A DNA stretch of 7,148 nt from an uncultured Verrucomicrobia subdivision 3 bacterium (GCA_946480555.1 CAMLLE010000154.1:1-7148), one strand, 5' to 3'. Positions 1 through 7,060 are shown, counted from the first letter of the stretch. Numbers and translations are program-made. The notes: generated by a model not told the origin, from the letters alone.

Positions 1-47
1 GTCGGTGGGAGAACGTCGAGCAGCTCGGATTGGAGGTTGCGGAACAT
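1..47 (-). CDS. 5' end of a partial gene, possibly a SAM-dependent methyltransferase
   Basis: An ATG on the minus strand (complement of 45-47) opens a frame that stays open to the window edge and reads MFRNLQSELLDVLPPT. It starts only 5 bases after the TGA of the polyketide synthase gene, the spacing of a co-transcribed gene. No Shine-Dalgarno sequence is visible, so translational coupling is likely. The short N-terminus, with its Glu-Leu-Leu-Asp-x-Leu-Pro-Pro run, resembles from memory the start of class I SAM-dependent methyltransferases that sit beside type III polyketide synthases, but no SAM-binding motif falls inside the window. The existence of the gene is reasonably supported by position and open frame; the function is a guess. 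A methyltransferase would fit as a tailoring enzyme for the polyketide product. Confidence 0.5.
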   Translation of the reverse strand, partial: MFRNLQSELLDVLPP

Positions 48-52
48 GGGAA

Positions 53-1117
53 TCAACGCAGGTTGCCGACTTCAAGCAGAGCACCGTGGCAGCTGAAGCC
101 CGCGCCGAACGAACTCATCCACCAAAGCCCATCGGGAATGCTGTCGCGCAATGCATGCTCCAGAACGAAGTAAACCGATGGGCTGCTGACGTTGCCGAAC
201 TCGCGCAACACGGCTTCACTCCAGCGCACGTCGGCGGCGGACAAGTTGAGTTTCTCGCTCACGGCCGCCAGCACATCGCGTCCGCCCGGGTGCAACACCC
301 ACCCGGCGATTTCCGCCCGCGCAACGCCCGCTTCAGCCATCGTGCTCGAGAAAAGACTTTCAACATGCGCGGCCGCAACGGCGGGCACCTGCGGCGCGAG
401 AATGTTGCGCAGCATTCCCTGACGTTGTTCGAAGCGAAGCAGATCGCGGTCAACCGGGTGAACGATCGACCGGCTGGATTTCCATTTCACCGAACGTTGC
501 CGCAACGGTTCGTTCGACAACACCGCTGCGCCGGCACCATCGCCGAACAGACACGCGCTGATCAACACGCCAATGTCGTCATCGAGGTAAAATGCGGCGC
601 TGCAGACTTCCACGCAGATGGACAACACACGGCCGCAGCGATTCGCCGCCAGCAGCGCTTCGGCGGCCCGCAGGTTGGGCAGCGCGGCGCCGCAACCCTG
701 GCCGACGAGATCCAGATTGATCGCATCCGCACGCAGGCCGAGCCGTTCGCCCACATAGCTGGTCAAGCCGGGACACAAGTATCCGGTGCAGGTGCTGATA
801 ATGACTGCATCAATCTGATCGGGCTGCGTCTGCGCATCTTCGAGGGCGCGTTGCGCAGCTTCGGCGGCGAGGTGCGGTGCGTTGCGGATGAAACGCTGAT
901 GCAGCGCATCGGGCGTCAATTCGAAGGCTTCCGCAAGATCATCGAAGGCGAGGTGCCGCGTCTCGATGCCGTTGTTTCCCGTGAGGACCTTTCGCAGCAC
1001 GGCACGGGAGCGCGGCGAGAGGTCGTTGAACTGCCTGGAAGATTGGAGCGCATTCCAGCATTGCCGTTGAGTGTAGCGTTGCGCGGGCGCGGCGGTTCCA
1101 AGTCCGACAATGAACAT
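53..1117 (-). CDS. Type III polyketide synthase (chalcone/stilbene synthase-like)
   Basis: A 354-residue, soluble, thiolase-fold enzyme that should condense a starter acyl-CoA with malonyl-CoA extender units by repeated decarboxylative Claisen condensation. The catalytic triad is visible: Cys142 in GQGCGAALPNL, His276 in WVLHPGG and Asn309 in FGNVSSPSVYF. The His-to-Asn spacing of 33 residues equals that of plant chalcone synthase (His303/Asn336). Further family signatures are STCTGYLCPGL (108-118), LFGDGAGAAVL (190-200) and the C-terminal SSFGAGFSCHGALLEV loop (335-350), which matches the GFGPG-type loop. Length is near the usual 350-390 residues, with a short N-terminus. An in-frame TAG lies 9 bases upstream of the ATG, so no longer start is possible. 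No Shine-Dalgarno is seen. FabH-like ketosynthase III is the main alternative, but the Cys context and C-terminal loop favour type III PKS. The product (alkylpyrone, alkylresorcinol or other) cannot be read from sequence. The next gene begins 5 bases downstream, so this is an operon. Confidence 0.92.
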   Translation of the reverse strand: MFIVGLGTAAPAQRYTQRQCWNALQSSRQFNDLSPRSRAVLRKVLTGNNGIETRHLAFDDLAEAFELTPDALHQRFIRNAPHLAAEAAQRALEDAQTQPDQIDAVIISTCTGYLCPGLTSYVGERLGLRADAINLDLVGQGCGAALPNLRAAEALLAANRCGRVLSICVEVCSAAFYLDDDIGVLISACLFGDGAGAAVLSNEPLRQRSVKWKSSRSIVHPVDRDLLRFEQRQGMLRNILAPQVPAVAAAHVESLFSSTMAEAGVARAEIAGWVLHPGGRDVLAAVSEKLNLSAADVRWSEAVLREFGNVSSPSVYFVLEHALRDSIPDGLWWMSSFGAGFSCHGALLEVGNLR

Positions 1118-1231
1118 GCGGCGAAGCTAGCGTGAAACGCGATCCAGCGCCACTGAGTTGAATGCCGCAGCAAACGGTGGGGACGACTGTCGTGGACAAC
1201 GGTCAAAACGGACTCACAGCGCGCAGTGACG

Positions 1232-1274
1232 TCGTCCTCGTCCTCGAACACCAAACAATCGAGGACGAGGACGA
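1232..1274. repeat. Perfect 16-bp inverted repeat in the divergent intergenic region
   Basis: Bases 1232-1247 (TCGTCCTCGTCCTCGA) are the exact reverse complement of 1259-1274, separated by the 11-base loop ACACCAAACAA. Each arm is itself a tandem of a TCCTCG-type hexamer. No T-tract follows either arm, and the element lies between two divergently transcribed genes where no terminator is expected. A REP-like dispersed palindrome, a regulator-binding site or an RNA hairpin in one of the 5' leaders are all possible. It is the only strong structure seen in the 290-base gap 1118-1407; short open frames across it are an effect of the repeat. Confidence 0.8.
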
Positions 1275-1335
1275 GAACGACCATCGTATGCACCCGCTTT
1301 TTAGTCCGCGCCAAGAGCCATACCAGAGCAAACAC

Positions 1336-1363
1336 TTGCCTTGAATTTTTCCGCGCCTAACAT
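1336..1363 (+). promoter_or_regulatory. Weak sigma-70-like promoter candidate upstream of corA
   Basis: TTGCCT (1336-1341) and TAACAT (1358-1363) are separated by 16 bases, each matching 4 of 6 consensus positions. They lie about 45 bases before the corA start, in the A/T-richest part of the intergenic region. This is pattern matching only; in GC-rich DNA such partial matches are common. Confidence 0.2.
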
Positions 1364-1407
1364 GCGGGACGGTTGACGCCATGCGCAATGGTGTGATCCT
1401 GAACTGA

Positions 1408-2409
1408 ATGATTCGTTCGCTGGTTTTTACGACTCAGGGCCGGCTGCACAGCAAAGACATCGAGATGTTTCTCATGCCGACGCTGCTCAGCGACACAAAC
1501 CTTTTCCTCTGGGTTGACCTCGAAAATCCCACGCCTGAAGAAGCCAAATACGTGCTCGAAGACGTGTTCCATTTCCATCCGCTCTCGATCGAAGATTGCG
1601 TGATGATCAGCCCGTCGCCCAAGGTCATCGAATACCAGCCCAAGGAGGACGACCGGTTCACGCCGTATTTGTTCATGGTGATTCATGCCGTGGACTACAG
1701 CCGCAAGGACGGCGTGTTTGCGACCAAGGAGTTGAACTTCTTTCTCGGGAAGAACTTCCTCGTGACGTATCACGAGACGCCGTTGAAGAGCGTTTCGGCC
1801 ACGGAAGAACAGGCCGTGAAGAGCACGGTTCACATCGCCCGCGCCCCCGATCGGGTGGCTTATACGCTGCTCGATTCGATCGTGGACAACTACAAGCCGG
1901 CGCTGGATGAGCTCTCGCTGGAGATCGCGGAACTGGAAAACCAGGCGCTGCAAACGCCCACCAAGGAAACGCTCAACCGCATCATCCAGATCAAAAAGGA
2001 AGTGCTGCACCTGCGGCAGATCATCGGCCCGCAGCGGGAAGTGCTGGCACGATTCGCCCGCGGCGAGTTCAAGCTGATCCGTGCACACATGGTGCCGTAT
2101 TACCGGAACGTTTATGACGGGCTGTTTCAGATTTCCGAACTGGCGCAAAGCTACACGGATTCGTTGACCGGCATTCTCCAGGTTTATTTGAACATGTCGT
2201 CCAACCAGACGGGCGAAGTGGTCAAGCTGCTCACGTTGATCACTGTCATCACCACGCCGCTGATGATGATCGGCACCTGGTACGGCATGAACTTCGGCGA
2301 CCAGATGAAGGAGATGAAGCTGCCGCACGCGTATCACATCGCGATCGCAGTGACGGGCGTCACCACGGTGGCGACCTACTGGTATTTCAAAAAGCGGAAA
2401 TGGTTCTGA
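1408..2409 (+). CDS. corA: CorA-type magnesium/cobalt transport protein
   Basis: A 333-residue inner-membrane channel of the CorA metal-ion transporter family, expected to form a homopentamer that admits Mg2+ (and Co2+/Ni2+). The order of parts is typical: N-terminal cytosolic alpha/beta domain (about 1-155, with LFLWVDLENPTPEE near 32-45), long stalk helices (about 158-268), first membrane helix (about 272-292), the signature YGMNF with GMN at 293-295, a short external loop and a second membrane helix (about 308-326), then a basic C-terminal tail FKKRKWF. The preceding SSNQTGEVVKLLTLIT segment matches the conserved lead-in to the pore helix. The usual MPEL motif after GMN is replaced by DQMKEMK, keeping an acidic residue. 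An in-frame TGA touches the ATG directly upstream, fixing this as the first possible start. No Shine-Dalgarno is visible. It lies 52 bases before the histidine kinase in the same direction, so co-transcription is possible but a functional link is not evident. Confidence 0.95.
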   Translation: MIRSLVFTTQGRLHSKDIEMFLMPTLLSDTNLFLWVDLENPTPEEAKYVLEDVFHFHPLSIEDCVMISPSPKVIEYQPKEDDRFTPYLFMVIHAVDYSRKDGVFATKELNFFLGKNFLVTYHETPLKSVSATEEQAVKSTVHIARAPDRVAYTLLDSIVDNYKPALDELSLEIAELENQALQTPTKETLNRIIQIKKEVLHLRQIIGPQREVLARFARGEFKLIRAHMVPYYRNVYDGLFQISELAQSYTDSLTGILQVYLNMSSNQTGEVVKLLTLITVITTPLMMIGTWYGMNFGDQMKEMKLPHAYHIAIAVTGVTTVATYWYFKKRKWF

Positions 2410-2461
2410 TCGCGCCTGCGGTCACGGTGCTGACAACGGACAATTCACACTGCCCTTCTCA

Positions 2462-3700
2462 ATGCCACCCAAATCCAGTTTTCTCGACAAGGTGCTCGGC
2501 CGGATTGGCCGTCTCGACACGGAAGGACTTCAGACCGTCGTCCAACGCCTCGCGCGCGAACGCAGTTTTCTCGAGACCCTGTTCAATACCATCGAAGACG
2601 GCGTGCTCGTGGTCGATGAGGAGGAACGCATTCTCTATTTCAACCAGGCCGTGACGCGGCTCGTGGGACTGCAGGGCAACATCGAAGGTGAACCGATCGG
2701 ACGCTTCATCCCGGAGTTGAACTGGAAGGAAGTGCTGCAAATGGACGTGAAAGGCGGGCAGCGCGTCGTGCGGCACGAATTCGAAGTCCATTATCCGCGG
2801 CCGCGATTTCTCCGGCTCTATGTCGCGCCGCTGGATGGCGAAGCGGCCGGCAGTTCCGGACTGGCGCTGATTCTGAACGACGCCACCGAAGCGCGGCAGA
2901 AGACATTCGAAGCGATTGAAAGCGAGCGCATCCAGGCGCTGACCTTGCTGGCGGCAAGTGTCGCGCATGAAATCGGGAATCCGCTCAACGCGCTGCACAT
3001 TCATCTGCAGTTGATGGAGCGCGAGTTGAAGAAGTTCGGCGCGAACACAATGGATTCGCCGCGGCCGGCTGCGAAAGGACGGCTTACGAAAACTTCCACG
3101 GAGCCGGCGCTGGATTCGGCGGCGCGCCTGGAGCAGTACCTTGCCGTCGCCAAAGGCGAAATCAACCGGCTGGACTACATCGTCACGCAGTTCCTCCAAG
3201 CCATTCGTCCGGCGCCGCCGCAATTGAAGCTCGCATCGTTGAATGAGGCGGTTGAGAAGACGCTGGAGCTGCTGCGTCCGGAACTGGAGAACCGAGGCCT
3301 GCAAGTCGTCTCAAAACCCGCGCCGCATCTTTCGAATGCGCCGCTGGATCTGCTCCAGATGCAGCAGGTGCTCGTGAATCTGGTGAAAAACGCCATGCAA
3401 GCCATGACGCGCAACGGCACGCTGACGCTGCAGACCGGCGAAGGCTCGGATGGCGTTTGGGTGAGCGTCGCGGACACGGGCGCGGGAATTCCGGAGGAGA
3501 AGTTGAACCGAATTTTCGAGCCGTTCTTCACCACGAAGAAAAAAGGCTCCGGCCTGGGCCTGATGATCGTGCAACGCATCGTCCGGGCCCACGGCGGCCG
3601 GATCGATCTGGAAAGCCAGCCCGGACGCGGCACGACTTTTCGCATCTGGCTTCCGCTGCACGAACGCAAGCCGCGTTTGCTCGAAGCGCCGCAGGAATGA
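2462..3700 (+). CDS. Cytosolic PAS-domain sensor histidine kinase (NtrB-like)
   Basis: A 412-residue two-component sensor kinase. Residues about 32-145 form a PAS domain (NTIEDGVLVVDEEERILYFN at 42-61, a typical PAS opening). The DHp domain follows with the phospho-accepting His169 in AASVAHEIGNPLNAL, and the second DHp helix contains EINRLDYIVTQFLQAIRP (233-250). The HATPase domain shows the N box LVNLVKNAMQAM (304-315), G1 DTGAGIP (338-344), F box FEPFFTTK (352-359) and G2 GSGLGL (362-367). No signal peptide or membrane helix is present, so the signal is sensed in the cytosol, through PAS or a partner protein. Between the two DHp helices lies an unusually polar linker of about 35 residues (191-226). 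The ATG is the first in frame after corA; no Shine-Dalgarno is seen. Its partner is almost certainly the NtrC-type regulator 104 bases downstream. The signal is unknown. Confidence 0.93.
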   Translation: MPPKSSFLDKVLGRIGRLDTEGLQTVVQRLARERSFLETLFNTIEDGVLVVDEEERILYFNQAVTRLVGLQGNIEGEPIGRFIPELNWKEVLQMDVKGGQRVVRHEFEVHYPRPRFLRLYVAPLDGEAAGSSGLALILNDATEARQKTFEAIESERIQALTLLAASVAHEIGNPLNALHIHLQLMERELKKFGANTMDSPRPAAKGRLTKTSTEPALDSAARLEQYLAVAKGEINRLDYIVTQFLQAIRPAPPQLKLASLNEAVEKTLELLRPELENRGLQVVSKPAPHLSNAPLDLLQMQQVLVNLVKNAMQAMTRNGTLTLQTGEGSDGVWVSVADTGAGIPEEKLNRIFEPFFTTKKKGSGLGLMIVQRIVRAHGGRIDLESQPGRGTTFRIWLPLHERKPRLLEAPQE

Positions 3701-3804
3701 ATTGCGCCGTTTGCGCGCGAGCCTTTACGATGCGCCGGGCGTGATGGGCGGAGTATCGCTGTTGACCGGCTTGTGCTTGCCCCTCACGTTTTCCGGATTC
3801 AACC

Positions 3805-5172
3805 GTGACTCCAACATTGCTCATTGTAGATGACGAGAAGCCGACGCGCGAAGGTTTGCGCGCCGCGCTGGAGGATCGTTACGACGTTTACCTGGCCGAC
3901 GACGCGAAGTCCGCAATGGATCTGCTCGAGCGCGAGAACTTCGACGTGCTGCTCACCGATTTCCGCCTTCCGAGCGAAGATGGCCTGAAGCTCATCGCCC
4001 GCGCGAAGTCCCTTTCCAAACCGCCCATCTGCATCCTGATGACCGCCTATGGCTCGGAGGAAATCGCGGTCGAGGCGATGAAACGCGGCGCGGACGACTA
4101 TATCGCGAAGGGCCGGATGCAGATCGATGAACTCGAAATGCGGATCGCGCGGGCGTTGCGACAGCAGAATCTCGAGGCGGAAAACGTCAATCTGCGCCAG
4201 CAGTTGCAATCCAAGTTCGGCATCGAGAATGTCATCGGCGAAGCGCCGGTCATGCGCGAAATCTTTGAGCTGGTAAAGCAGGTCGCGCCCGCCCGGACAT
4301 CCGTGTTGTTGCTGGGTGAAAGCGGCACGGGCAAGGAGATGATTGCGAAAGCGATTCATCAGTTGAGCCCGCGCGCCAGGCAGCCAATGGTCGCCGTGCA
4401 TTGCGCGGCATTAACGCCCACGCTTCTGGAGAGCGAGTTGTTCGGACACGAAAAAGGCGCATTCACCGGCGCGCACGAACGGCGCATCGGGCGCTTCGAA
4501 CAGGCGCATGGCGGAACATTGTTCCTGGACGAGATCGGCGAGATCGACGCCTCGGTCCAGGTGAAGCTGCTGCGGTTCCTGGGCGAACGAACCTTCGAGC
4601 GGGTTGGCTCCAGCAAGACGTTGAGCTCGGATGTGCGGGTAATTGCGGCCACGAACAAGGACCTGGCGGAACTCGTGAAAGCCAGGCAGTTCCGGGACGA
4701 TCTTTACTGGCGGCTGAAGGTGTTTGAGATCACGCTGCCACCCTTGCGCGAGCGCGTCAGCGACGTTCCCCTCCTGGCGCAGGCGTTCCTGCGCGAGTTC
4801 GCGAAGGAAAACAACAAACCGATCAATGATTTCACCGCCGACGCGATGGACCTGATGCTGGCTTATGCGTGGCCGGGCAATGTCCGTGAATTGCGGACGG
4901 CGATCGAACACGCGGTGGTGCTTTGCCGTGGCGAACGCATTTCTGCGCGCGATCTTCCCGCTTCCGTCCGCAATGCCGCCGCGGATGCCGAGGGAAATCC
5001 GCAACGGATGCTGGCGCGGAACGACCTGACCGTGAAAGAAGCTGAGAAGCAGCTGCTGATTCGCGCACTCAAGGAAACCAACGGCAACCGCACGCTCGCC
5101 GCGAAGAAGATCGGGATGAGCCGCCGCACGCTGCACCGGAAATTACACACTTACAACCTGGAGAACCTTTAA
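3805..5172 (+). CDS. NtrC-family sigma-54-dependent response regulator
   Basis: A 455-residue transcription activator with all three NtrC modules. Receiver domain (about 4-118): acidic pair D9/D10, phospho-acceptor D52 in LLTDFRLP, T80 in MTAYGS and K102. AAA+ domain (about 142-375): Walker A GESGTGKE (171-178), the sigma-54 contact loop GAFTGA (218-223), Walker B GGTLFLDEIGE (236-246), sensor I ATNKDL (282-287), arginine residues in FRDDLYWRL (296-304) and sensor II WPGNVREL (356-363). A Fis-type helix-turn-helix closes the protein (about 411-450, with NRTLAAKKIGMSRRTLHRKL). All residues needed for ATP hydrolysis and sigma-54 contact are present. It should be phosphorylated by the upstream PAS kinase and open sigma-54 promoters. 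The start is GTG at 3805: an in-frame stop lies at 3763-3765 with no ATG between, and the receiver fold begins at once. The 104-base gap before it shows no gene or clear promoter. The receiver Lys is followed by Gly rather than the common Pro. Its stop overlaps the next gene by one base. Confidence 0.96.
   Translation: MTPTLLIVDDEKPTREGLRAALEDRYDVYLADDAKSAMDLLERENFDVLLTDFRLPSEDGLKLIARAKSLSKPPICILMTAYGSEEIAVEAMKRGADDYIAKGRMQIDELEMRIARALRQQNLEAENVNLRQQLQSKFGIENVIGEAPVMREIFELVKQVAPARTSVLLLGESGTGKEMIAKAIHQLSPRARQPMVAVHCAALTPTLLESELFGHEKGAFTGAHERRIGRFEQAHGGTLFLDEIGEIDASVQVKLLRFLGERTFERVGSSKTLSSDVRVIAATNKDLAELVKARQFRDDLYWRLKVFEITLPPLRERVSDVPLLAQAFLREFAKENNKPINDFTADAMDLMLAYAWPGNVRELRTAIEHAVVLCRGERISARDLPASVRNAAADAEGNPQRMLARNDLTVKEAEKQLLIRALKETNGNRTLAAKKIGMSRRTLHRKLHTYNLENL
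5160..5163 (+). promoter_or_regulatory. Shine-Dalgarno GGAG for the membrane glycosyltransferase gene
   Basis: GGAG ends 8 bases before the ATG at 5172, inside the last codons of the regulator gene. It is the only clear ribosome-binding site seen among the gene starts here and supports the overlapping TAATG start. Confidence 0.6.
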
Positions 5173-7025
5173 TGCCATTCCTGCAGGATATCATTCACAA
5201 GATCGAGACCGGCGCCGGGCCCCGTTACATCCGTTATGCGCTGATCGTCCTCACGCTCATTGCCGGACTGGTCATCTACAATTTGCGCGTGGCGCGGAAC
5301 TTCGGCACCCAGGAGGCGATGGACTCGGCGCAGTTGGGGCGCAACCTGGCCGACGGCAAGGGTTACACCACCTCAGCCATCCGCCCGTTCAGTCTCGCGC
5401 TCATCGGCGATCACAACCGCGAATTAGCCGGCACGAATTCCATTCCCGCGCGCGATGCGGTGCTGTTGCGGGACAAACATCCGGACATTGCGAATCCGCC
5501 GGTGTATCCGGTGGTGCTGGCCGGACTGATGAAGGTGCTGCCGTTCAATTATGCAATGGAGACCGGGAGACCCTTCTGGTCGGCGCAAGGGCGCTTCGCC
5601 CGTTATCAGCCGGACTTCCTCATACACTGGTTCAACCAGCTGCTGTTCATCGGCATCGCCGCATTGACCTACCTTTGTGGCAAACGGCTCTTCGATCATT
5701 CTGTCGGCATTACAGCCACGCTGCTGGTGCTCGCCTCCGACATTCTCTGGCGCTTCAGCGCGTCCGGATTATCGACAATGCTGTTGATGGTGTTTGTGAT
5801 GGGCGCGGGCCTCTGCCTGATTTCCGCGCAGCAGGAAGTGCTGGAACCCAAGCGGGGTTCAACGTGGCCGGTCTTGATGGCTGTGTGCGTCGGTTTGCTG
5901 CTCGGGCTCGCCGCATTGACCCGTTACGGCACGATGTGGCTGCTGCTGCCGGCCCTTGTCTTCGTCGCCGCGTTGGGCGGTGAACGGCGGGTTTCGATGG
6001 CGCTGGTGCTGACCGCGGCATTCTCAGCGGTGTTTGTTCCCTGGATCTGGCGCAACATGAGCGTGTGCGGCGCACCGTTGGGAACGGCCAGCTACGACAT
6101 CTTTAAAGGGCTGAGTTTGCTGACCGAACACCGTCTCGACCGGTCACTTGATCCCACGCTGCAATTTTCTGTCCGCGCCATCCTGATCAAATTCGTGATG
6201 AACAGCCGCATCGTGCTGCAGGAGGAACTGTTCACGGTCGGCAGCGGCTTCATCCTCGGCCTGTTTGCCGTCGGGCTGATGCTCGGATTCCGCAAGCCGC
6301 TGATCCGCCAGAGCCGCTACTGGCTGGTGGGCTGCATCGCCGTGCTTTACGTCGTCCAGGTGCTGGGTCGGACGCAGCTTTCGGAAGATGCGCCGCGGGT
6401 GAATTCAGAGAATTACCTCGTGCTGCTGTTGCCGTTCATCGCGGTGTACGCCGCTGGTTTTTTCCAGGTGTTGCTGGAGCAGATCCAGGTTCCCGCCTTG
6501 CCGGTACGCCAGGCCATTCGTGTCCTGCTGATTTTGCTGGTCGGCGCGCCGCTGGTCATGGCCGTCCTGCCGCCGCGCACCAGCCCGCTGCAGTATCCCC
6601 CCTACTTTCCGCCTTCGTTCGCACATTCCGCCAAGTGGTTCCGTCCGGAGGAAATGCTCATGAGCGATGTGCCGTTCGCTGTGGCGTGGTACGGCAATCA
6701 TCAATGCCTCTGGATCACGCTCGATGCCATTCCGTCCGGTCCGGATAACGACAGCGAAAGCTTCTTCGCGGTGAACGACCGCATCCGGCCGATTCATGGA
6801 TTGCACCTGACGCCGCGCACGCTCGACCAGCGCTTCCAATCCGAAATCGTGCGTTCCGGAAACGAAAGCTGGGGCGCGTTGGCGGTGGGCACAATGCTGA
6901 CCAAAACTTCAGATGGCAAATTCGATCCGCCCCGCAAATTCCCGCTGCGCGTCGTCGCCGGCGATCTGGTGCCCGAACAGTTGTTCCTGACCGATTGGGA
7001 ACGCTGGACCGCCAATTCGAAATGA
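5172..7025 (+). CDS. Polytopic membrane protein, GT39/ArnT-like (GT-C) glycosyltransferase
   Basis: A 617-residue inner-membrane protein with about 11 hydrophobic segments (roughly 21-38, 110-124, 150-169, 178-193, 200-219, 232-249, 253-269, 275-293, 357-373, 383-399, 415-435, 449-466; the second is weak) and a soluble C-terminal part of about 150 residues (467-617). After the first membrane helix comes GTQEAMDSAQLGRNLADGKGY (split across 45-65), matching the first periplasmic loop of GT-C enzymes, where an acidic residue (here E48 or D51) is the likely catalytic base. ANPPVYPVVLAGLM (107-120) corresponds to the PPLYP-type motif, and GLAALTRYGTMWLLLP (245-260) to another recurring GT39 segment. 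Such enzymes move sugars from polyprenyl-phosphate donors onto lipid, glycan or protein acceptors on the outer face of the membrane. The acceptor is unknown; the C-terminal part is not recognised. It overlaps the regulator gene by one base and has a good Shine-Dalgarno, so expression is probably coupled to the regulator. A non-enzymatic GT-C-like membrane protein remains possible. Confidence 0.75.
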   Translation: MPFLQDIIHKIETGAGPRYIRYALIVLTLIAGLVIYNLRVARNFGTQEAMDSAQLGRNLADGKGYTTSAIRPFSLALIGDHNRELAGTNSIPARDAVLLRDKHPDIANPPVYPVVLAGLMKVLPFNYAMETGRPFWSAQGRFARYQPDFLIHWFNQLLFIGIAALTYLCGKRLFDHSVGITATLLVLASDILWRFSASGLSTMLLMVFVMGAGLCLISAQQEVLEPKRGSTWPVLMAVCVGLLLGLAALTRYGTMWLLLPALVFVAALGGERRVSMALVLTAAFSAVFVPWIWRNMSVCGAPLGTASYDIFKGLSLLTEHRLDRSLDPTLQFSVRAILIKFVMNSRIVLQEELFTVGSGFILGLFAVGLMLGFRKPLIRQSRYWLVGCIAVLYVVQVLGRTQLSEDAPRVNSENYLVLLLPFIAVYAAGFFQVLLEQIQVPALPVRQAIRVLLILLVGAPLVMAVLPPRTSPLQYPPYFPPSFAHSAKWFRPEEMLMSDVPFAVAWYGNHQCLWITLDAIPSGPDNDSESFFAVNDRIRPIHGLHLTPRTLDQRFQSEIVRSGNESWGALAVGTMLTKTSDGKFDPPRKFPLRVVAGDLVPEQLFLTDWERWTANSK

Positions 7026-7031
7026 AACGTT

Positions 7032-7048
7032 GAGCCGGTCAAAGGCTC
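7032..7048 (+). terminator. Weak hairpin just after the glycosyltransferase gene
   Basis: GAGCC (7032-7036) pairs with GGCTC (7044-7048) around a 7-base loop, starting 6 bases after the stop codon. The stem is only 5 bp and no T-tract follows, so intrinsic termination is doubtful. Confidence 0.2.
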
Positions 7049-7060
7049 CGAGGGAAGACA

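Noticed and set aside
5..1135. Plus-strand open frame of 376 codons opposite the polyketide synthase
   Set aside because: It mirrors a clear enzyme with an intact catalytic triad; its translation has no recognisable domain and is rich in Arg, Gln and His, as expected of an antisense frame in GC-rich DNA.
1232..1274. Palindrome read as an intrinsic terminator
   Set aside because: No T-tract follows on either strand and the flanking genes diverge, so neither ends here.
1162..1344. Small plus-strand frame across the intergenic palindrome
   Set aside because: Its Glu/Asp-rich stretch is simply the translated hexamer repeat; there is no ribosome-binding site or recognisable domain.
2085..2103. 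Sigma-54-like match on the minus strand (CGGCAC, 5 bases, GTGCA)
   Set aside because: It lies inside corA in antisense with no gene suitably placed downstream; chance match.
1357..2337. Minus-strand open frame of 326 codons opposite corA
   Set aside because: It covers most of corA in antisense, shows no known motif, and its His/Arg/Val-rich composition is that of a shadow frame.
2459..3304. Minus-strand open frame of 281 codons opposite the histidine kinase
   Set aside because: Antisense to a fully motif-supported kinase; no domain features of its own.
3762..3790. TTGACC as a -35 element for the regulator gene
   Set aside because: No acceptable -10 element occurs at 16-18 bases downstream.
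4411..5136. Minus-strand open frame of 241 codons opposite the regulator
   Set aside because: Antisense to the conserved AAA+ and helix-turn-helix region; no independent support.
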